In this document: one piece after another, positions 56,406-64,000 of the stretch
How positions within the stretch are numbered: the first letter of the stretch is position 1
Layout: each line of letters opens with the position of its first letter
Assembly: GCF_023159225.1 (NCBI RefSeq)
Contig: NC_063172.1
Coordinates: forward strand, 34,890,832-34,954,831
Length of the DNA: 64,000 nucleotides
Reading direction: 5' to 3'
Source of the DNA: Perognathus longimembris pacificus
Taxonomy: Eukaryota; Chordata; Mammalia; Rodentia; Heteromyidae
The notes under the pieces: model-generated
What the model was told of the DNA's origin: nothing
What the model saw: only the letters and a program-made list of their open reading frames with translations
Databases searched by the model: none
Program-made: the position numbers and the translations under genes

Positions 56406-57775
56406 TGCTTTTTGTAAAGAAATTTACAAAAGGATTCTTTATTTTTGTTTGTAAAAGTTGAGAATTTAATGATGAATTTTAATATTTAGTTTTTCTATTT
56501 CATTAATACCTAGTGTTCAACTATCATTTATTTTTATTTTTTACTTTAAAGGATTTCTTAAAGCAATACTTTAGTTTTTGATTGTCACACTTAAATCTAT
56601 TATTTTCAACTTTTGTTATTGTTTTAATAAGATACATTTTTCTTGAATAACACTTACAGTGTAGTCTGTGATATTTAGCTACCACTATCATTCATCTCTA
56701 AGTAGTCTAAAATTTCAATTTTATTTTTCTTTTTAACTCAAAAGGCATATGTATGTACAAAATGACCATATGATTAGAGCGCAAATGGAAGATAAGAAAA
56801 AGATGTATAGGAGGAAAAGGAAATGTCAGATAAGTAATAAGGTGATGGCAATTCTCCTGCCAATGTCTTTCTACCTATTGAGGTACAACTTTTGGTGAAA
56901 TAGCTATATCATCTTTTGGCTTAGAACAAGAAATAATTTTGTAAAATTCTGAGTTGTTGCCCCAAATGAAGAAAATTATATTTTAAGTGAGCCCTTGATC
57001 CCTTATCAGGGTGTTCAAGTTCCAGAACAGGTGGTTATGTAACAGAGATACTGTGAAAGAGATTCAAACATGAAGTGGATAAATTACTGTTAAGATCTTC
57101 CTCACTGTTTGCATCCTATCATGTAATTTATTCTATTATAAAATACAGCAAATGGTGCAACAAAACTATTTTTAATTTGAGTAAACCCCCTACTGCAATG
57201 AACTCCATAGGAAATCAAGAATGCTTTATTGTAATATAATTGTGTTAAAATTAATAGTTTGCTTAAAACCACATTCCTAATCTGCAGGAATTATAGAATA
57301 AACAGAGATGAGAACAATTTTGTTCTCCACAGTTTAGTAATAAGTCAAAAGTAAAAAGGAATGAGGAAAAACATCACAAAACTTTGCCTTCATTTAGTTA
57401 CTGAGTCTTTATATAATGTCACTTTTACCAGAGGCTTTTGGAATTGGTGTTACTTTCTGGAGTATTTGTGGAGCTGATGGAACCTGGAAAATACAGATGG
57501 CACTTATAAATACAATACATAAATTGTAATCTACTCTGTCTAGTTCAGACTGGACACTCAATTTTCTCCTTCATTTCTATTATCAGAGACCTACCAAGAC
57601 AAGATAATGCTCCACTAAACCTTCATGGAACTCACGGGCTTCCACTGGAGGTCTGACTTTCTTGCATTTAGTAGGAAATACATAAAAGTTCCGCCATAAG
57701 ATACTAAAATAATTAATGTTTCAAAAACCACACCTTTATTTGCATCTGTACGGATACATTCCCATGTCTGAAGTT
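56406..57775. other. Unique AT-rich sequence
   Basis: No recognised gene or repeat over about 1.4 kb. Confidence 0.5.
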
Positions 57776-57777
57776 TT

Positions 57778-57812
57778 TGTTGGTGGTGGTGGTGATGGTG
57801 GTGGTGGTGGTA
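57778..57812 (+). repeat. (GGT)n repeat
   Basis: Ten or so GGT units, one interrupted by GAT. The His-run frame on the reverse strand is an artefact. Confidence 0.96.
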
Positions 57813-57867
57813 GTATGTGAGTGTATGTGAATAGATATATAGATACATGTATGTTTCAACTATTTTT

Positions 57868-57960
57868 TGTGGTAGTTATTTTCTCCTTTTGTTGTCGAAG
57901 TTGGCCTTGAACTCAAAATACTCCTGCCCCACTTCCAAAGTGTTGAGATTATAGGCTTAT
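57868..57960 (-). mobile_element. B1-like SINE, reverse strand
   Basis: Antisense B1 motifs: gaagttggccttgaactcaa, cacttccaaagtgttgagat, tataggct. Confidence 0.7.
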
Positions 57961-58615
57961 TTCCCTAAGATCACTAGATATGTTTTGACTCACCATAACT
58001 TCTCATGATTGACTTGTGCCAGAACCCTTACCTGGTGTTCTGAACCCAAGAAGCTTAACTAATAGTTAAGGTCTTTCTTGTTCCTTCTTAGCTCTCCAGT
58101 CCCTGTCTTCCTGCTCTTTCTCTGTAAATAAATATGTATAATCCTTACCCAATACAATTAGAATGTATGCTAATTATGTCAATTATCCTCACAAAATAGG
58201 CTTTAATGCCACATGAAATATTCCATAACAAAACCTGAGACATTATCTCTACAAAAAGTCCTTAATGTTTATTAATTAACAGCGATGTAAACCAATCAGT
58301 AATATAGATGGAGGCATTTCAAAAAATATGTATAAACTGATTTCAATATTAAACTATTGACACACTCAGTTAATAATCCAACCACCTAACTTTACCTCCA
58401 CAATGAATGTGTTCCCAGGACTTACAGCCCCTAATGGGATTTTGTTTATGTTGGAGCAAAATACATTGTTTGGTTTGTTCAAATTGATTATAGATGGATC
58501 AACTATAGGGAAGATACAAGAAATCTCAGTGGGAATGCTACTCTGGTTCTTGGGTGACTTAAGTTTCCCTGGAGTCTATGAGAGATAAATCCACCTTAAA
58601 AATGGGAATTATTTT
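57961..58615. other. Unique AT-rich sequence
   Basis: No recognised gene or repeat. Confidence 0.45.
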
Positions 58616-58617
58616 CA

Positions 58618-58747
58618 GCTTTTTTTTTTTTTTGGTAGTTAATAGAAGATAGTGGACTTTACTTCCCTGACTGGTTTCAGTGGTGATGCTCAGATCTTAG
58701 CCCCCTAAGTAACTATGATTTCAGGACAGACCTATTGGCACCCAGCT
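58618..58747 (-). mobile_element. B1-like left monomer, reverse strand
   Basis: A T run, then antisense motifs gatgctcagatcttagcccc, ctaagtaactatgatttcag and cctattggcacccagct. It resembles the left half of B1-Geo; the Geo half is missing. Confidence 0.6.
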
Positions 58748-58749
58748 TT

Positions 58750-59270
58750 TGTTCTTATTTTTAATTAACTCCTTGCTCTGTGGAGTTCCAAGTGATGTGT
58801 ACAAGAAATTAGTTTGTTCTCAAAGAGTTCCCAGAAGAGAAGAGGATCCAAGAGACTCACCAAGTAAGAAGTTTATAGCAGTGGTTAAGCATTTAAAGTA
58901 TGGAAATGTATCTTCTATTATTCTCTCTTCCTAGTTTCTATATTCCGGGGCAATAGCTCAAAGCAATATCTATGAAGTCAGCCTTGCTTACTGTTCCTCT
59001 CACTTTGTAGATCCAGCTGCCAAGAAATCCTACTGGTGTCACCGTGGGAGTATGTTCAGAATCTCCATTTTCACCACTTTATTACAGTAGTTCCAGTCCC
59101 CCTCTCTGTCCCTGGTAACCACTCCCACCCTTGCCTCTTGTAGCTCTACTAAGTAGGCAGGGAGATCAATTGAAAATCAATATCAGAAAAGCCACTCCTT
59201 CACTTTTCCTCACATGCAGAGCAAAGCAGGGTGTTTATAGTGGACTGTGTGGACTAGATTGGCTACCTCT
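58750..59270. other. Unique sequence
   Basis: Mixed-composition DNA with no recognised motif. Confidence 0.4.
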
Positions 59271-59900
59271 TAGTTTTCACCTTCTAACTGTTGTGGCATA
59301 GAAAATGATGCCCCAAAGTATGAAACTGCAGCTCACTGAGTTCTTTGAGGTAGAGATTTGAGGCCCTCAGAGCAGGCTTTCCCTGTCCTTCTCCGGCCTT
59401 CTTCTTTTCTATTTCACCTTCTCCCATGAGGCAAGTTGTAGAAACCAGAATTCCTCGCTCTCAAGGCATGTTTTAAAAACCACAACACAGATAGATGTGG
59501 TAGCACAGGCCTATAGTCCAGCACCTAATTGGCTGAATTAAGAGAATCACTAGTTTAAGGCCAGTCTGGCCTACATAGTGAGATGTTCAACTCTCCTTGC
59601 TTTCTTGAAGATCCTCAATTTAAAGATGACTGCCTTCAGGCCCAAGAGAACAGAATGGGACCCTGGAGAACCCTAGAATATGAAATATGGAGAGCCTGAT
59701 GGGCTTCTTCCTTTAGTCACTATTAGATCATATGTTTTTAAAATCACCTTTCTACATTGCTCTCAATTCTTGATCAAACTTAAATATGACCTGTCCATTC
59801 ATTTCCTACTGTGCCTATGTTGTGTAGTGCTTTGATTAAATAAACTTGTATTGTTTTTTATCTGGTTATCCTTCAGTACTATTATTGCAGTGTTGGCCAT
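59271..59900 (+). mobile_element. Possible old LTR interrupted by B1
   Basis: The final part (gattaaataaacttgtattg, then a ttttatctggttatccttca block) looks like the polyadenylation end of an LTR. The family could not be named. The B1 at 59492 lies inside it. Confidence 0.3.
59492..59595 (+). mobile_element. B1-like SINE
   Basis: The order agatgtggtagcacaggcct, atagtccagcacctaattgg, aaggccagtctggcctacat, agtgagatg is a clear B1. Confidence 0.78.
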
Positions 59901-60985
59901 GACCCAAATGATGATTAAACTCAGACTTAATAAACGCAATGATAAAAGATTACAAATCTACCACCTGGAACTTTTGTGACCAGAAGGCTGCTGAAAACCC
60001 ATCCTTGTTTTGGCTTTCTGTACACAAACTCCATTCTATTTAAAATTCTTTATACTCACCTCCTCCTCCTTGATTTTTTCATACTGTTTTTCTTACTGCA
60101 TGGTAAATATGTGTTGAAAAAAAGATCGGTACACAGATTATATTTGAAACATAGATATAGACCCAATTATTCCTTCAAAATGAAATTATATGTGGTAGAG
60201 AAATAAGGAAATCATATTTTGCCAGAGGATTAATTGAGAATGTGGTCTAATCATCTTCCAGAACATTAAGCCAACCTAAACAGAAAGGTATTTTGAGCTT
60301 TGAAGAGTTGTTCTTGTGCATGCAGAATTATAAATGGCCTAATTTTCCTTATATCTCCATAATTAACAGAATAATTATTGATCAGCACAAAGCACACAAT
60401 CTCGGGAGACATGATTTGTGTGAGTGCTTAGCTTTCTGAAAGCTTAAATCACTGTAGTCTGTATTAAAAAATGAATTGGTAGTAAATGTGGTATAATTAA
60501 TCCACCAATTCTATTTGCACAGGAACATCTATTCATGCTAAATATCTCATTCATTTAGGAAAGAATACAAATGTATTACAATGACAGAATAAAAAATAAA
60601 TTGTAACTTTTTATTTTCTCCATGATATTCCTTATATTTAATTTGCCTAGACTTTTTACAGATTATACAAATTTCAACTATTTTAAAACTTTTAAATGCA
60701 AATGGAAGGTGCAAATAATAGTCCAAATAGTCTGTTTGGGTTCTACTGAGACCCCCATGGTTGCATGGAGGCTCTTGATGATTCTTTGCTCTCTTGGTTC
60801 TCCAATCTTCCCTTGAGTCACCTAAGTCACAACTGACAATCACCTGAAGGCATGGATTCTTTCATAGATAGTTTGGACTTTGAAAAACACAGTCATATTT
60901 TACATATTCACAATGTTAAATAAACAAAAATTAGGGAACAATGCAAATTAAAACAAAAGAAGTTTACTTCAAAGAAAAAAATCCA
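59901..60985. other. Unique AT-rich sequence
   Basis: No recognised gene or repeat. Overlapping opposed frames at 60547-60843 and 60622-60816 carry no recognised motif. Confidence 0.45.
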
Positions 60986-60987
60986 GC

Positions 60988-61134
60988 CCATATATGGAGG
61001 GTAATGCTTGTAATTGCAGCATTAGGAAGTTGGGAAAGGGATGATGATAAGTTTAAGGCCAGCCTTGGCTAAATAGCAAGACCCAATCCAACATAAGAAA
61101 GAAGGAAGGAAGGGAGGGAGGGAGGGAGGGAGAA
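60988..61134 (+). mobile_element. B1-like SINE with (GGAA/GGGA)n tail
   Basis: The order tatggagggtaatgcttgta, attgcagcattaggaagttg, aaggccagccttggctaaat, agcaagacccaatcc, then a purine repeat at 61097-61134 that has grown from the A-rich tail. Confidence 0.75.
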
Positions 61135-61139
61135 GAAAA

Positions 61140-61660
61140 TCTCTACTTCCAAAGAAAGAAAAAATAACCTCATCAAGTAGTCTTTAAACACAGTAAACTG
61201 ATTATAAATCCTTGGTTTAAAAGGTAAAAGGAAGTTCAATAAAATCTTGTATGATTTGTATTGCAGGATTGATCAAATAAGTAACTGTGGTAATCATTGG
61301 AAAACAGAGTTCTCACTGTGAAAGAATAAATATAAGCAAGAAAGAACATGTTTGTATTAATCTGGAATTAGCATTATCATTAGCCCATAGTTTTACACCA
61401 ATGTATGAATACATTAGTTTAGGCAGTGGACTTGTTCAACTGCCCACCTCAAAATATAAGACACACTTTCTTTCTGGATAAATCACTCTTTACCCAAAAA
61501 GGACATTTTTGGAACAAAAATAATTTAAATATGGAAGGCATATTAAATAATGTCATTTTATCAATGTTAAATTTCCTACAGTTGACCAGAATTGTGTGGT
61601 TATATAGAAGATGTCTTTTTTTGTCCTTTATTATTTTTGGAAAAGATTTTAGCTAATGTG
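61140..61660. other. Unique AT-rich sequence
   Basis: No recognised gene or repeat. Confidence 0.4.
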
Positions 61661-61667
61661 TGTGTAT

Positions 61668-61800
61668 AGACCAGACTGGAGATTGAGGTCAATTCTGGTC
61701 AATAGTATGACTTTGTCTCAAAAAGAAATAAATAATAAAATAAACACTGTTTCAAGCAGTAACACATTGCTCTAACATATAATTCAATCCATAGTATTAG
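61668..61800 (+). mobile_element. B1-like plus ID-like composite fragment
   Basis: A B1 3' part (gaccagactggagattgagg; gactttgtctcaaaaagaaa) is followed by a tRNA-like piece (gcagtaacacattgctctaa; aattcaatccatagtattag). Confidence 0.45.
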
Positions 61801-61911
61801 GATTACAGATGAATTAAGAAGGAATGAGTGAATAATAAAAACAAAGTGATTATGGATAAAAGACCATAATATAGGCAAAGTATTTCAAATTATTCTGGTA
61901 AAAAATGGAAA

Positions 61912-61912
<1 letters not shown>

Positions 61913-61956
<44 letters not shown>

Positions 61957-61960
61957 CAGA
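61913..61960 (+). repeat. (GATA)n microsatellite
   Basis: About eleven GATA units followed by degenerate gacagatgacagata. Confidence 0.97.
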
Positions 61961-62218
61961 TGACAGATAGAGTTTCAGGGTAAAACTAGTGAAAGAATGA
62001 CAGAGCTAAAAGGCGTGGCTATATTTTGAATAGGAAAGACAAAAATGTTGCATTAACAAAGTCTTGTAGATTTATAGGCATATTCTAGTCACCACAAATG
62101 TGGGAAGCCATGCAACCTATGATTCTCTGGCTCTGGCTTACTTTGTTTCATATAATTTTTTCTAAGTCTTCATTTCCTTACCAATAGTACAATATCATTC
62201 TGGTGGATGAGAATTCCA

Positions 62219-62223
62219 GTGTG

Positions 62224-62267
<44 letters not shown>
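62219..62267 (+). repeat. (TG)n microsatellite inside L1
   Basis: TG repeat that replaces the gtgtatatgtacc segment present in the other antisense L1 copies. Confidence 0.97.
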
Positions 62268-62269
<2 letters not shown>

Positions 62270-62435
62270 TTTCTTGATCGATTCATCCACTGAGGGGCAT
62301 TTGGGTTGATTCCATAGTTTGGCTCTGGTAAACAATGCAGTGAACATGGTCGTGCTGGTAGCTTTAGTATGGCTTTGTAGCATTTTCATACTCTATTGGA
62401 TAAATGCCCAAGAGTGGGATTTCTGGGTCATAAGG

Positions 62436-62438
<3 letters not shown>

Positions 62439-62505
<67 letters not shown>

Positions 62506-62548
62506 TTCTCTGTCTCTACACACACACACACACATACACACACACACT
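62439..62548 (+). repeat. (CT)n then (CA)n compound microsatellite
   Basis: (CT)n for about 70 bp, tgtctttctctgtctc, then (CA)n at 62519-62547. The Ser/Leu and Arg/Glu frames are artefacts. Confidence 0.97.
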
Positions 62549-63025
62549 GAGGTATGTTGAGTTATATAGGACTCTAAACATTCACACACTGACGCCAAAG
62601 GAGTATATATGTGGTAGGGTTGAAAAAGGCTCAATAATTATGTGCATATGATCATACAAAAGATTATTTTATGAAATGAACTCCAAGAAAAGGAAACAAT
62701 AGATATGTATTTGTTGCTGTTGTTTCTGTTTTTTGTTTACTTTTCCTCTTGTTTTTTTCTGTTACTTAGTTTGTAGTTAGGGTAGTAAGGAATGCACAGC
62801 AAAGGTGGAGCAAAGGGTGAAAAATACAACAGTGGCAATCAGTGGACACGATCTGGGAACTGAACTGTACATCTGGTGGGTGGGATGGGAGGGAAAAACT
62901 GGGAGAGAGTGAGGGAAGGGAAGACATGGTTCAAAAAGAATTGTACTCATTACCTGATTCATGTAGCTGTAACCCCTCTGTATATCACCTCTACAATAAC
63001 AATAAAAATAATATTTTTAAAAGTC

Positions 63026-64000
63026 TTGTTTGAAGACCTGAAGAAATAGAAGCAGCAGAAGAAGTTCTTGTGCAGAGCATTCCATTAAGACAGAACACAA
63101 GTAGCATTCTGGTGAATATTTAAAAGTCTCTCTGTAGGATGAGAAGATCTGATAGTTAAATTTTGCCTATTTTCTTGGTGTAAACATTCCCATTTTGGTT
63201 CATTTCCAGCTTCCACTATATTGAGTAGTAGATGGCACAGTTTCTGACAAGTTCACAATCCACTCTCTCAAATCAATAGAAATCTACCCTGAACACTACC
63301 AAGATGAAATTGAAGGTGCAGATGTTAAGGCCAGGGATAGAAGGCTCTGCACATGTTTGAAGTTAGTAGAAATGGAGCAGGAATCGCCAATGTAGAGATG
63401 TCTTTGGAAAACAAACAGAATACCCCATTGTCTGGAGTCCTGTAGGGCTGATAAGGACTGGTTTTTAGCTAAAGGGAGCATTGATCAGAGACATCATATA
63501 ATCTTATCTTTACTTTGACAGGAAGACTGAAGCTACTGTACTCAAAGCCAAGCAAGGCCAGAATGAGTGAAAATAAGACAGGCAAGCCTACTACCATTAC
63601 AGGGGAGAAAGATGATGGTGCCAAGAACCTGAATCCTAGGAGTAGAGGCAAGAGAAGCAAGTGGTTGAGGGTATGTGTATTTTGGGGCTCACAGGACCTT
63701 TTGGAGGATAGGATGGAGATAGGTGAGAAAAAGACAGATCTCTGCCCAATTCTGTAACTAATTTACCAAAAGAATGAAGTACACTTTGGAAGGGACTTGT
63801 TCGAAGTGGTTGGATTTTTATGCACAATAAGTTTGAAATCCAGAAATTTGAATATACAGTTTGTGAATGATCTAAAAGCCATAGTGGTAATCAGAAATCC
63901 AGAGATCCCACTATGCATGATCCAGAGATAGCACTCATCACTGGGGCTGAGGCTATAGCTGCCCATGTCATAGATTTATGCTTTATTCTTTTTCTTCTTT
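63026..64000. other. Unique sequence to the window end
   Basis: About 1 kb of mixed-composition DNA. Frames at 63515-63757 and on the reverse strand show no recognised domain. Nothing could be assigned. Confidence 0.4.

Larger units (their letters stand above)
62085..63025 (+). mobile_element. Older L1 with 5' inversion and simple repeats at the joint
   Basis: 62085-62435 is antisense ORF2 C-terminus (ggctctggcttactttgttt; ccactgaggggcatttgggt), with a (TG)n expansion at 62219-62267. 62550-63025 is forward 3'UTR (aatgaactccaagaaaagga; gtaacccctctgtatatcac; aacaataaaaataat). The arrangement is that of a twin-primed L1; the joint is filled by (CT)n and (CA)n. Confidence 0.65.

Noticed and set aside
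57615..57848. Protein with a poly-His run on the reverse strand
   Set aside because: The His run is the (GGT)n repeat read in reverse; no other feature supports a gene.

Overview
This window is non-coding nuclear DNA from a rodent. No host protein-coding exon, rRNA or functional tRNA gene could be supported. Every long open reading frame lies in a retrotransposon relic, in a simple repeat, or in unremarkable AT-rich sequence. The organism is suggested by its SINEs. A dimeric SINE with an ID-like left monomer and a distinctive right monomer (tRNA-like box A, then a run such as ctagccttgagc) occurs about nine times. This matches what I remember of IDL-Geo, a family described from geomyoid rodents (kangaroo rats, pocket mice, pocket gophers). 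B1-type (7SL-derived) monomers, MIR, MaLR-like LTRs and several ages of L1 fit a rodent. The assignment to Geomyoidea rests on memory of that family, not on a database search.

Layout. 1-5.3 kb: a SINE with target-site duplications (TSDs), then an old antisense L1 split by a younger antisense L1. 5.3-14.1 kb: AT-rich DNA with ancient L1, MaLR, MIR, B1-Geo and short L1 3' ends. 14.1-21 kb: dense young SINEs, one of them inserted inside a related SINE, two young L1 tails and a 0.6-kb polypurine tract. 21-31 kb: L1 3' ends, ancient L1, a CA/CG alternating tract, MaLR and B1-Geo SINEs. 31-40 kb: ancient L1, unclassified unique DNA, a young SINE with perfect TSDs and a trimeric SINE. 40-44.2 kb: the most repeat-poor stretch and the best place to look for conserved regulatory DNA. 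44.2-51.4 kb: a trimeric SINE, a second polypurine tract, a four-layer nest of retrotransposons with a tail-to-tail L1 palindrome, and an inverted duplication about 1.5 kb across. 51.4-56.4 kb: an L1 with a 5' inversion bounded by matching TSDs, interrupted by a second L1 that also has a 5' inversion. 56.4-64 kb: mostly unique AT-rich DNA with scattered B1, simple repeats and an older inverted L1.

The history is mainly one of L1-driven insertion. The L1 fragments supply the reverse transcriptase relics, and the SINEs show the A-tails and 10-18 bp TSDs expected if they used the same machinery. No new enzyme-encoding system was seen. The most unusual structures are the nested pair of 5'-inverted L1s (51957-56264), the tail-to-tail L1 palindrome (47166-47720), the inverted duplication inside an L1 (48821-50357), and the mixing of one right-hand SINE monomer with different left-hand monomers.
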